40,775 nt of DNA from Vulcanisaeta sp. (lineage in GTDB: Archaea > Thermoproteota > Thermoprotei > Thermoproteales > Thermocladiaceae). This document shows positions 20,378-29,851 of this stretch, piece by piece. The first letter of the stretch is position 1; each line of letters starts with the position of its first letter. Where the stretch lies: positions 1 through 40,775 of the forward strand of contig JAGDXB010000070.1 in the NCBI GenBank assembly GCA_023256215.1. Reading direction: 5' to 3'. The notes beneath the pieces were generated by a model. It searched no databases. It was not told where the DNA came from and was given only the letters and a program-made list of their open reading frames with translations. The translations under genes were made by a program, and so were the position numbers.

Positions 20378-21505
20378 ATGAGACTTTACTGGTCCCCCGT
20401 AGAGTTAGCGAGTAGGCTCGTAAAGAAGGGTATCAAGTACAATTTCGCCAGTGGATCGCCAGACCCAACACTTTTACCAATTAATGAGATACGTAAGTCC
20501 TTCGAGAACGTATTCGAGAATTACGGAATATCTGTAATAGCATACCCTGGGGCTGGTGGTTTAAAGGAGTTAAGGATTGAGGTATCAAGGTATGTAAGGA
20601 GAATGCTGAATATAGATGCTAGTTGGAGGGACATAATAATAACTGCCGGTGCCCAACATGCTATTAAGTTATTATCTCAATTATTAATGAGAAGAGGAAC
20701 TATTGTGTACGTCGAAGATCCGACGTTTGTTGAGACCATAGCACCAATGAGATTTCAAGGCGCTAAATTAATTGGTGTTCCCATCGATGAGTACGGCATG
20801 AATACCCAGGAATTAGAAAGGTTGGTTAAGGATAATGGTCCAGGTATTGTTTACACGGTCCCTAACTGCCATAATCCAACAGGTGTATCCCTCTCATACG
20901 ATAGAAGGAAACATTTGCTCGAAATATCTGAGAGGTATGATCTACGTATTATAGAGGATGACCCATACACGGCATTATACCCAAATACCGAATCACCGCT
21001 TAGATCAATAAACGATGATGTAATTTACGTGGGGACGTTATCTAAAGTCCTGGGTCCTGGTTTACGAATAGGGTTTGTAATAGTCAGTGGTAGATTGAGG
21101 GATGATTTAGAAAAGATTGAGCAGCACGATTTTGCAACATCGACATTAACGCAGTACTTGGTTTATGACCTATTAAGGAGGGGCGTCGCTAATAAGGTCG
21201 TCGAGAGGGCACGTGATTTATATCCCAGGAAGCTCAGGGAATTGATTGAATCACTTAACGAGTACCTGCCAGGCTCACTCATGTTTAAACCGTCCTGCGG
21301 ATTCTACGCTTTTATAAATACCAGGGTTAACGCCTGGGACCTACTTAGGAGGAGTGTGAATCAGGGTGTTGCCTTTGTGCCTGGAGGTAGGTTCTTCGTA
21401 AACAGTAGAAGAGAAAACACCGCAAGACTTAGCATTGGGGCAATAAGTATTGATTCAATAAGAGATGGAATAAAGATCCTCGGCGATATAGTTAAATCCT
21501 CCTGA
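20378..21505 (+). CDS. PLP-dependent aminotransferase, class I/II (LysN/MocR-type fold)
   Basis: NFASGSPDPTLLP, TAGAQHAIKLLSQLL, YTVPNCHNPTGVSLS, GTLSKVLGPGLRIGFVI. Confidence 0.9.
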   Translation: MRLYWSPVELASRLVKKGIKYNFASGSPDPTLLPINEIRKSFENVFENYGISVIAYPGAGGLKELRIEVSRYVRRMLNIDASWRDIIITAGAQHAIKLLSQLLMRRGTIVYVEDPTFVETIAPMRFQGAKLIGVPIDEYGMNTQELERLVKDNGPGIVYTVPNCHNPTGVSLSYDRRKHLLEISERYDLRIIEDDPYTALYPNTESPLRSINDDVIYVGTLSKVLGPGLRIGFVIVSGRLRDDLEKIEQHDFATSTLTQYLVYDLLRRGVANKVVERARDLYPRKLRELIESLNEYLPGSLMFKPSCGFYAFINTRVNAWDLLRRSVNQGVAFVPGGRFFVNSRRENTARLSIGAISIDSIRDGIKILGDIVKSS

Positions 21506-21551
21506 AAATACGGACGATAGGCATTACTTTATTATTTACACCTGTCATGAA

Positions 21552-23441
21552 CTACTTAATTATGTAATAATCATTGCCTGAATCACCATTATCACTTAAT
21601 CCCTTCAGTATGGCCATTATTATTAATAATAATGTTAGGAGCCCCAGTATTATTAATAGTGACTTTATACCTAAGGCGCCGAGCGTCCAGATTCTTACAT
21701 AAACCCTATTACCTGTAACATTAACTACGTAGATGTCATTTCCATAAATAACTAAACCCACTGTCGAATTAATGGGTATGCAGTACCTACCAGGTCCCTC
21801 GTAGTATAGATCACCTACGTTAAGTATTGCCGTTGGTAACTCATTATTAAGTAGGTCAACCGGTACGAAATTTATTATGTGTGGTTCTAACTCAATACTT
21901 CCATAACTGTTGTTATTAACCTTTAATAAAGATTGGTAAAGTAATGAACCATTGCCCAACAGATATACTTGTATATAATCACCAATTAAGGCATTTGATA
22001 TATTCAATAATATTGAATTGTTTGTGAGCGGTAATACGTAATTCCTATCACCATACTTCACAATTAGTTGAAGGCTTAGGTTGGGGCATTGTTGAGGAAG
22101 GATTACGTTTAGGACGTAGTTTGAGAGTACGGGCACTGTTAATGAACTACCCTGTGCAATGTACTGGGTTCCCAAGTTCATTAGTTTATCGTTTATTAAT
22201 GCATAAATATCGTAATTACCTGGGTATATGCATGTGTCATTAGTAAATAGTAATAATGTCCCATTAGCATTTAGATAAAGTACGGTATTTATTGGATTAC
22301 CTAATTCGTCCATTATAGATATACTTGTCCGCGAAATTAACGGTACAGGTATTGTTATCGTGGTTGTTGGTATCGAGTTTAGGAATATCCCTATAGTTCT
22401 CATACCATTAATTACCAGATATAACTCCCTATCAGAGACGGGATTTACTGTGATGCTATTGGATAAGCCCATTATTTCACCACTTTGTGTTGTAATGAAG
22501 ACATTATTGCATGTTAATTTCTGTAGGGTCCCGCCAATGAAATTTATTGTTATTGGTTCTACGGACATATTAACGGTACAGCTTGGGCTATATGATAGGT
22601 AGTTGGTCCATGGGGTTATTCTTGGTATATTTGGATTTATCAGTGTGCAATTACTAACCGAGTACTTAATCCATGGTGCACCTGTTAGCATTATTATTGG
22701 CTGCTCCGAGGTTGGTATTATGAATCCCTGAGGATTGTTTATTTGTGCATAGTAGTATGGAGTTACTATGACGTACGTGGTTCCATCAGCTGAAACCGAT
22801 ATGTTGTTGGAGTATGTTATGTATGTAGTTATCTCTGCATAGGTACTTAATGAGCCGATGTTGACGTTGGAGTACTCGGTGTTTATTGGTGCGGTTAGGT
22901 AATTACTAACACTAGCTGTGGCCGGTGATATCGATATTACCCTAACGATGGAAAAGAGGTAGTTAAGTCCAGGAATGCTTGGTATTGATATATTAATAGA
23001 GCCCTGAGTCAATGTATATGTAGTGTTTGAACCAGGTAGTACCAAGGCTTCTAAGGGGTAGGGTGGGTAAGAACCTATGTTTAAGTAAACTCCATATATT
23101 GGTATTGAACAGTTAATTACTGCACTTACGTACTTAGGACTGTAATTGATGGGTGCCGATATGTAAGAACCATTATATAGTACGAGAGATACCGATACAA
23201 TGCCTAAATTCGAGAGAGGGTCTAAGTATGCATTAAATAATATGTAATTTTCCTGCGATGAGCAGTACTGATACGTTGGTATTAACAGGTGATTACCCGT
23301 TATATTCATTGTTTGCGTATACGAGGTATTATTAGAGTATATACTTATGTTTATGTAATTAATAGATACTTGCGCGTAGGTTAGTGTGGAGAGAGCGATA
23401 AATACTGCTATGGCCATAATCCAGGGCAGGCGTATCCTCAC
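21552..23441 (-). CDS. Large secreted, C-terminally membrane-anchored surface protein, Asn/Ser/Thr/Tyr-rich with many N-glycosylation sequons (proposed GTG start 23441; ORF track starts at 23480)
   Basis: Signal peptide RIRLPWIMAIAVFIALSTLTYAQ, C-terminal TM IKSLLIILGLLTLLLIIMAIL, numerous N-x-S/T; TATA-like TTATTAAATAATA ~26 nt upstream of GTG. Confidence 0.65.
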   Translation of the reverse strand: MRIRLPWIMAIAVFIALSTLTYAQVSINYINISIYSNNTSYTQTMNITGNHLLIPTYQYCSSQENYILFNAYLDPLSNLGIVSVSLVLYNGSYISAPINYSPKYVSAVINCSIPIYGVYLNIGSYPPYPLEALVLPGSNTTYTLTQGSINISIPSIPGLNYLFSIVRVISISPATASVSNYLTAPINTEYSNVNIGSLSTYAEITTYITYSNNISVSADGTTYVIVTPYYYAQINNPQGFIIPTSEQPIIMLTGAPWIKYSVSNCTLINPNIPRITPWTNYLSYSPSCTVNMSVEPITINFIGGTLQKLTCNNVFITTQSGEIMGLSNSITVNPVSDRELYLVINGMRTIGIFLNSIPTTTITIPVPLISRTSISIMDELGNPINTVLYLNANGTLLLFTNDTCIYPGNYDIYALINDKLMNLGTQYIAQGSSLTVPVLSNYVLNVILPQQCPNLSLQLIVKYGDRNYVLPLTNNSILLNISNALIGDYIQVYLLGNGSLLYQSLLKVNNNSYGSIELEPHIINFVPVDLLNNELPTAILNVGDLYYEGPGRYCIPINSTVGLVIYGNDIYVVNVTGNRVYVRIWTLGALGIKSLLIILGLLTLLLIIMAILKGLSDNGDSGNDYYIIK

Positions 23442-23513
23442 GAGAATGATAAGTAAAGGATTATTAAATAATACAAACACCTAAAATAACCCAGGAGGTA
23501 ATTAGCTCGGTTA

Positions 23514-23563
23514 GTGATGAAGCAGTTCGCAATGGATGGGATGACAGGGTTCTCGATCGCTGA
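23514..23563 (+). ncRNA. Candidate C/D-box sRNA (C box GTGATGA 23514-23520; C'-like GGGATGA 23538-23544; D box CTGA 23560-23563)
   Basis: Boxes and ~50-nt length read directly; lies in the intergenic gap with the D box adjacent to the pyrG stop codon; D' box is weak. Confidence 0.6.
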
Positions 23564-25219
23564 TTATGCATACACGGTATATTTTACACTGTATGGCGAT
23601 GGCAAACCATGCTTTCTATGAAGAGCAGCATTAAGTAGTGCAATGAACAGTGGATGAGGTCTCAGGGGTCTGCTTCGAAATTCTGGGTGGAATTGTGTAG
23701 CCACGAAGAAGTAATGATTCGGTAGCTCAATCATCTCTACTCTAGGTACATCCATTCTCCACGCAGAAAATACGAGACCCTTTTCATTGAGTACCTTAAA
23801 GAATTTGGGATTCACCTCATACCTATGCCTATGCCTCTCTGTTATCTCTGTGGTTCCATAAATCATATGTGCTATTGTATCCTTAACAATTCCTATCTTC
23901 CTATTGCCAAGTATCATCGTCCCACCAAGCTCCTCAATATTCTTCTCCTCAGGCGTAATATCAATAACAGGATACGGAGTATTTGGATCAACCTCAGTCG
24001 TATGTGCGCCCTTAAGTCCGACAACATTTCTAGCAAACTCGACAACGGCTAATTGCATTCCGTAGCATATCCCTAGGAACGGTATGTTATTCTCACGAAC
24101 ATATCTAATCGCCTCTATCTTACCCTCAACACCCCTAGCGCCAAACCCAGGTAGTACTATTACGGCATGGGCATTATTAAGTTCAGTAACTTTCGACGGC
24201 TCCTTCTCTATCTCCTCAGTATCGCACCAAATGATGTTTGGTTTAACTCTCAACTTGGCAGCTGCATGCTTTATAGCCTCAACAATGCTGATGTATGAGT
24301 CGTGAAGCTTCACATACTTACCGCACATATACACATTAACTTCCTCCTTGCCATTCTCGAGAGCGTTTACGAAGGATATCCAATCATCAAGCTTCGGCTG
24401 AGAGCTCTTCAGCCCCAGCTTATTTGTTATATAATTACCTAAGCCCTGCTCCTCAAGTATTAGTGGTACTTTATATATCGTATTGACGTCATAGGACGTG
24501 AACACGGCCTCAATAGGTACGTTCGTGAATAGAGAAATCTTCCTTCGAGTAGACTCATCAAGGGGCTTTGGCGACCTAGCAATTATTATATCTGGCTGAA
24601 TACCAACCCTCCTAAGCTCAGCAACACTATGCTGTAGTGGCTTTGTCTTAAGCTCACCTGTCGTTGATAATAGGGGTACCAGGGCAACATGAACAAATAA
24701 AACATCATTGGGAGACTCAAGCTTCATCTGCCTTGCAGCCTCAAGGAATGGTAATCCCTCATAGTCACCAACCGTACCACCAATCTCTATCAATACTATG
24801 TCAGGCTTTTCACGCTTCGCAACAAGCATTATCCTCCTCTTAACCTCCTCAGTAACATGCGGTATCAACTGAACAGTCTGCCCAAGATACTTTCCCTTAC
24901 GTTCCCTCCTAATTACCGTGTAATAAACCTGGCCACTAGTTATATTGTGGTACTTAGGAACCTCTATATCGAGGAATCTCTCGTAATGGCCGAGATCAAG
25001 GTCTGTTTCACCGCCGTCAAATGTAACGAAAACTTCACCATGCTGAAATGGGTTCATTGTACCTGCATCTACGTTTAAGTATGGATCTATCTTTATGGCC
25101 GTTACATGATAACCCCTAGCCTGGAGTATTTTACCGATGGAGGCTGTTGTGATACCCTTGCCCAAGCCTGATAAAACTCCTCCCGTTATAAAAATATACT
25201 TAGTCGTCATAAAGAACAC
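23564..25219 (-). CDS. pyrG: CTP synthase (start probably at [11 protein letters not shown])
   Basis: [61 protein letters not shown]; glutaminase domain GICYGMQ. Confidence 0.98.
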   Translation of the reverse strand: MFFMTTKYIFITGGVLSGLGKGITTASIGKILQARGYHVTAIKIDPYLNVDAGTMNPFQHGEVFVTFDGGETDLDLGHYERFLDIEVPKYHNITSGQVYYTVIRRERKGKYLGQTVQLIPHVTEEVKRRIMLVAKREKPDIVLIEIGGTVGDYEGLPFLEAARQMKLESPNDVLFVHVALVPLLSTTGELKTKPLQHSVAELRRVGIQPDIIIARSPKPLDESTRRKISLFTNVPIEAVFTSYDVNTIYKVPLILEEQGLGNYITNKLGLKSSQPKLDDWISFVNALENGKEEVNVYMCGKYVKLHDSYISIVEAIKHAAAKLRVKPNIIWCDTEEIEKEPSKVTELNNAHAVIVLPGFGARGVEGKIEAIRYVRENNIPFLGICYGMQLAVVEFARNVVGLKGAHTTEVDPNTPYPVIDITPEEKNIEELGGTMILGNRKIGIVKDTIAHMIYGTTEITERHRHRYEVNPKFFKVLNEKGLVFSAWRMDVPRVEMIELPNHYFFVATQFHPEFRSRPLRPHPLFIALLNAALHRKHGLPSPYSVKYTVYA

Positions 25220-25263
25220 GGTCTGGCTAAATATTTAATTCTTTCTTTTATCCTGAAGATTGA

Positions 25264-25551
25264 TTACTTAATTCTCCTCATCAATTCCTTATACACACCA
25301 TCAATCAACTCATGCCTTCTCCTCACCTTCCTCTCTAAATCATTCAATGCATTTCTTAACCTATACAAATCGCTCCTGACCTTACTAACCCTATTTATTA
25401 AATCTAATTCATTCTGTGTCAATATATAGTCAAAATTCGCATTAGGTTTTATTGTCTTTAGTATTAAATAGATATCCAACTTGCTAAATCCCTTATTACT
25501 AAGTTCACTTACTATTTTCGATATATCCCTAACCTGTGAAATTAAAGGCAT
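25264..25551 (-). CDS. Hypothetical 95-aa basic coiled-coil protein
   Basis: ORF overlapping the upstream pilin-like gene by 23 bp; heptad-like C-terminus. Confidence 0.6.
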   Translation of the reverse strand: MPLISQVRDISKIVSELSNKGFSKLDIYLILKTIKPNANFDYILTQNELDLINRVSKVRSDLYRLRNALNDLERKVRRRHELIDGVYKELMRRIK

Positions 25552-25762
25552 TACTCACCACCTTCTGTAGGTCGTTAATGAAGCCGTTAAGCGCATTGTT
25601 TACAGAACCCTGTAGGTGCATTATACCAGACACCGTATTACCAAATAATCCGCTTATTAGTGATACCAGGGCAACGAGTACGGCCATCGATATTGCTATC
25701 AATAAAACCTCCTCGATGAAAATGTCACCCCTCCTTTTCCTAATTATTTTTGTGGTCATCAA
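25529..25762 (-). CDS. Pilin-like protein with class III (type IV prepilin-like) signal peptide
   Basis: KRRG^DIFIEEVLLIAISMAVLVALVSL: basic residues, Gly, Glu at +5, hydrophobic helix; 77 aa. Confidence 0.65.
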   Translation of the reverse strand: MMTTKIIRKRRGDIFIEEVLLIAISMAVLVALVSLISGLFGNTVSGIMHLQGSVNNALNGFINDLQKVVSNAFNFTG

Positions 25763-25798
25763 TTTGTATTACTCATTTTGATATTTAAGGTACTATGA

Positions 25799-26788
25799 TT
25801 AACCTATTACTCTCATACCCTTCCTAAATCCAAATTTCTTGACGATGTATGGTATCAATATTGGTAAAACGACTGTCGCATCCTCAAGAACAAAGGCTTG
25901 CCTCGCGGTTGGTTTAACCTTACCCCAGGTAATCGCCTCCTTAGGTCTTGCACCGCTTAGCGACCCATCCCACTCAATAGCCATTGTTATGTAGACCACA
26001 TAATCAAGCCCACCAGCGAACTGACTCCACCAAATAACGTGATGCTTAGAAATACCACCACCAACGATTATGGCGCCCAATGACTTACTTGAATACACAA
26101 TATCCATTAACTCGTGCTCATCCTTAAGCAAATCAACCTTAATAGGTCTGCCGCCAGTCTTTGTTCGCTGGATCTCGTTAAACGTGAGTATTGCCGTACC
26201 GAAAGCCCCATCGACAAAGCCAGGAACATAAATCGGAACCCTAGCCCTAGATGCGGCCCTTATTATTGAGTACTCATCATCAATCCTCTTACCCATCTCC
26301 CAAAGCAGTTCTCTAACGCCCCATTCCTCCTTAGTTTTAACCAGGTCTTCAAGTGATGAATGCACGAACTTCTCAATCAATGGTCCATAATGCTCCTTCC
26401 TGACAGCGACGTTACCAATCCTATGAATACCAGCCTTACTCATCTCAACGTCATCAACGTCAAAATAGCTAGCGTAGTACTTACCACCCATGGACTTAGC
26501 TATATCGTGATCCAGGGTACCCGCTGTCGTTATAATAACATCCACAAAGCCTCTCTCGACGAACTTGGCTATTAATCCGCGAAGACCTGTGGAGACTAAG
26601 TTGCCTGTGAATGAGAAAAAGACTGTCGCTTCACTGCTGTACATGCTTAGGAGCACGTCTACAGCATCTGCTAAATGCCTGCCCTGAAAGCCCCCAATTC
26701 GTCTATAGGCCTCGATTAAGTCTTCAATCGTGCTTATACCCGTATCTAAATCAATAACCTCATTCAAGAGGAATGGAGAGCTGCCCAT
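25799..26788 (-). CDS. dys: Deoxyhypusine synthase
   Basis: RIGGFQGRHLADAVDVLLSM, FSFTGNLVSTGLRGLIA, TTAGTLDHDIAKSMGGKYY, GGGISKHHVIWWSQF. Confidence 0.95.
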   Translation of the reverse strand: MGSSPFLLNEVIDLDTGISTIEDLIEAYRRIGGFQGRHLADAVDVLLSMYSSEATVFFSFTGNLVSTGLRGLIAKFVERGFVDVIITTAGTLDHDIAKSMGGKYYASYFDVDDVEMSKAGIHRIGNVAVRKEHYGPLIEKFVHSSLEDLVKTKEEWGVRELLWEMGKRIDDEYSIIRAASRARVPIYVPGFVDGAFGTAILTFNEIQRTKTGGRPIKVDLLKDEHELMDIVYSSKSLGAIIVGGGISKHHVIWWSQFAGGLDYVVYITMAIEWDGSLSGARPKEAITWGKVKPTARQAFVLEDATVVLPILIPYIVKKFGFRKGMRVIG

Positions 26789-26831
26789 TAAGGGTGTGAG
26801 TAATAATGCGATTTTAATGTTTAATTACTCC

Positions 26832-27587
26832 CTACTTTATGACCCTAATCTCCTTAACAAGTCCTCTCTTTATTAAATCATTGACTATCTCCCTAACGGC
26901 CCTCATGGTTAATTGAGTCTTATTGGATATCTCCTCTATAGACCTATTGCCATCGATCAATTCAAGGACATTCATATGGACATCATCGAGAGAGACGTTC
27001 TTAACCTTCTCTTCAAGCTCCTCCGTAGGTATTGGTATCTCAAGCCCCGGTATTTTATAAAGATATATCTTATGGCTCCTCCACTCCTCGTAAAGGTCTT
27101 CAACAATTAATGGCTTCCAACCAGGCACCTCAAAATCGTGAGACACAACCCTAACACCAGGCCTTAATTCACGCTCAAGCTTAGGCTTTATCCTTTCATT
27201 AACACTCGTGAGCAGGTACATAGTCACCACATCAGCGTCGGACAAGCTCTCCTCGAAGAAATTACCATAGATTACCTTAACCCTATCTTCAAGACCGAGA
27301 TCCTTAACCCTCCTAAGTGTTTGTTCATATAGATCCTTCCTAATCTCTATACAGGCAGATTGAGCGCCAAACTCCCTGGCCGCCATTATGACTATCCTAC
27401 CATCGCCACAACCCAGGTCATACACGACCTCGCCCCTTTTAACATTGGCTAATTGTAGCATTCTCCTAACCACAACCTCGGGTGTAGGTACGAATGGTAC
27501 ATCGTAAGGCATATTGAAATACGGAAAGAAATTAGGGCTATAAATATCCTTCTCTACTGCGTAATAATAATCATCGAAATCGCTCAC
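26832..27587 (-). CDS. aKMT-like SAM-dependent (protein lysine?) methyltransferase fused to C-terminal wHTH
   Basis: FVPTPEVVVRRMLQLANVKRGEVVYDLGCGDGRIVI, VTMYLLTSVNERIKPKLERELRPGVRVVSHDFEVPGW; C-term LELIDGNRSIEEISNKTQLTMRAVREIVNDLIKRGLVKEI. Confidence 0.75.
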   Translation of the reverse strand: MSDFDDYYYAVEKDIYSPNFFPYFNMPYDVPFVPTPEVVVRRMLQLANVKRGEVVYDLGCGDGRIVIMAAREFGAQSACIEIRKDLYEQTLRRVKDLGLEDRVKVIYGNFFEESLSDADVVTMYLLTSVNERIKPKLERELRPGVRVVSHDFEVPGWKPLIVEDLYEEWRSHKIYLYKIPGLEIPIPTEELEEKVKNVSLDDVHMNVLELIDGNRSIEEISNKTQLTMRAVREIVNDLIKRGLVKEIRVIK

Positions 27588-28045
27588 GAAACCTCATCAC
27601 CGGCCTTATTTAATATTTTTACCTTAAGGCCCTCCTCATCATAACTAACATCAAGATCTATAACACCCCTCTTCTTAAGGACCTTAACAGCGTCAATAAG
27701 CAATTGCCTCTCCTGCTGTGTAACCTTTGCTAAGGCATCGTTTAAATCCTCGGAATCCTTAATGATACTGAAGTACTTTCTTATTAAGGCTGAGTTCAGA
27801 CTTACTGGTACTGGGTTTTTATCGAAAATAAGGCCGTGCGTTGCAGAATCCGCTATTGAGTATATATTCAGTACCATGTCGGATAATGAGATGCATTTTG
27901 TAATTATGTCGTTTATTAATGAGGATAACTCCGATAATTCCGGGTACTTACTCTCTAACCTACTAATTAGTATCCTTAATTCGCTCATTTTCTCGATTAA
28001 GTCCATGTATACTTCATTATCGAGATTAAAAATTAAACTAACCAT
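27584..28045 (-). CDS. Hypothetical protein (153 aa), translationally coupled to the methyltransferase
   Basis: ORF overlapping downstream start by 4 bp; helical. Confidence 0.6.
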   Translation of the reverse strand: MVSLIFNLDNEVYMDLIEKMSELRILISRLESKYPELSELSSLINDIITKCISLSDMVLNIYSIADSATHGLIFDKNPVPVSLNSALIRKYFSIIKDSEDLNDALAKVTQQERQLLIDAVKVLKKRGVIDLDVSYDEEGLKVKILNKAGDEVS

Positions 28046-28068
28046 TAAATAAATAGCGAAATATTAAC

Positions 28069-29313
28069 TCAAACAATACTCATCCTAACCAATCTACTTA
28101 AGACGGGTGGGTGAGTGCTGAAGATCCTTAACCTTCTACTTGTTAGTTCACTGTATAATTCCTTCCAGGTAACCCTCAGAAGCGCCATGGCCAAGTCCCT
28201 ACTTGGTACAAATCTCATGGCGTACTTATCTGCTGAATACTCGCTTAGCTTCATTATGAACGTTATGGCAAATAACTCAAGAAATAATGCACTAATGAGA
28301 ATGGGTATTGCTGGCAACCTCATTAATGGTATTATGTACGTTATCAATGCAATATTGATAAATTGACCGAGTGATATCAGGAAGAGAGTCTTTGCAGAAT
28401 CGCTATGCACCACATGGCCGACCTCGTGCATAATAACGGCGAGTAGCTCGTCCTTATTTAAGCACGAGACAAGTCTCGAGGTTAGTATTACGTAATTAAT
28501 CCCAGGCATTCCCACAGAGGCTGCATTGCACTGATTCATGTTTACCATGTAAATGCCGTACTTAATACCGTACCTTCTCATTATAAAGCCTATATCGATA
28601 ACATCCTCATGAAAGTTCTGAGGGGCTGTCTCCGGGTTATTCACCAATGATAGTACGAATTTCCTTATTTCACTTAACGACCTAACATTGTCTATCCTTG
28701 AGAGAAACCTAAGGGCATTGTTAAACTTACCTTCATCAAATTCCCCGTACTCCAGGGTAAACTTAATTATCTGGGAATTCCATAGACTTCCTCGCCTAAT
28801 CCTTAACTGTAGAATATATGAGTATATTATTGGTATTAGCAATGGTGTTAATAGCAATGCTATTATTAGGTGTATAGATGGTATTAAATTCATAATTCTC
28901 AACACAGCAATCGCTGCCGAGAGTATTAATATTGATATCATAACAAACCCTATCAAACCTATAGGTAATGACTGAATCCTTGGTAAGTCATCAACCCTGT
29001 ATATCTTATTATCCTTTCGGAGGAGAAGTATCGTTATTTTACGTGAGCCCTCAGTGCCAAGATACCTAAGGACTATGGCGTTTAGAAGACCCCTTATTTT
29101 CTCGTGACCCCTGATTCTCACCTCGTGATTAATACTTAACTCAGCACTTCCATACTCGTTCTGCACTATAAGTCTTGTCCTACCATCACTCAACTCTCTA
29201 GTTACGTACGATACTCCACTGATTCTTAGTAAGTAATTCTCTACGTAATTAATTAGGGATTGAGGATCGCCGATTAAATCACGAATTATTTGATATGCTT
29301 TTACCGCCACCAT
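28069..29313 (-). CDS. M48-family (HtpX-like) membrane metalloprotease
   Basis: AVIMHEVGHVVHSDSAKT (HExxH), multiple TMs, LSEYSADKYAMRFV. Confidence 0.9.
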   Translation of the reverse strand: MVAVKAYQIIRDLIGDPQSLINYVENYLLRISGVSYVTRELSDGRTRLIVQNEYGSAELSINHEVRIRGHEKIRGLLNAIVLRYLGTEGSRKITILLLRKDNKIYRVDDLPRIQSLPIGLIGFVMISILILSAAIAVLRIMNLIPSIHLIIALLLTPLLIPIIYSYILQLRIRRGSLWNSQIIKFTLEYGEFDEGKFNNALRFLSRIDNVRSLSEIRKFVLSLVNNPETAPQNFHEDVIDIGFIMRRYGIKYGIYMVNMNQCNAASVGMPGINYVILTSRLVSCLNKDELLAVIMHEVGHVVHSDSAKTLFLISLGQFINIALITYIIPLMRLPAIPILISALFLELFAITFIMKLSEYSADKYAMRFVPSRDLAMALLRVTWKELYSELTSRRLRIFSTHPPVLSRLVRMSIV

Positions 29314-29767
29314 TCGTGGCTGTATGTGCTAGGTTTATTTTTTGCCCATTAGCTAATTCCCTGAACATATTTATACTAGTATTACCTCTTCTCGTGGATT
29401 TATAACCGTCAATGAAGGATAGAACCTCATGAACATTATTATGCTCGAGGATCAACCAGAATTCTGAACCTCTCATGATACCGTAAACCTTACCCCTAGC
29501 ACTCCTCTTAATTACCCTAATGAGCCCAAGCTCCACAAGCTCCTCAAGGAAATTCCTAACAATCACGGATTCCGAGCGTGGACTCTTCCTGGTCCATATG
29601 GATATGTCCTGAGCGACCTTTGCAGGTCTAAAGGTTATTAATTGACCCTTGGCATTGACAACCATGTCCTTTAGCATTTGAAGTATTAAGGTCTTCACCT
29701 TCCTGGTATCCATCATTAAGTTTTCCGAGGCTGTCATCAAGGCACCAGGGTTTTCGTATATATCCAC
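29279..29767 (-). CDS. wHTH-like DNA-binding hypothetical protein
   Basis: FRPAKVAQDISIWTRKSPRSESVIVRNFLEELVELGLIRVIKRSARGKVYGI. Confidence 0.6.
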   Translation of the reverse strand: MDIYENPGALMTASENLMMDTRKVKTLILQMLKDMVVNAKGQLITFRPAKVAQDISIWTRKSPRSESVIVRNFLEELVELGLIRVIKRSARGKVYGIMRGSEFWLILEHNNVHEVLSFIDGYKSTRRGNTSINMFRELANGQKINLAHTATNGGGKSISNNS

Positions 29768-29851
29768 TTAAATAAATAAATTAAGAAATGGTGACTCTGC
29801 CGAGATTAGTAACGCCAGAGTAATATGAATTCTCTTTTTAATAAACTATGA

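Noticed and set aside
29793-29820. ACTCTG...CAGAGT inverted repeat upstream of the wHTH gene region
   Set aside because: Only 6-bp arms with a 16-nt loop; not distinguishable from chance.
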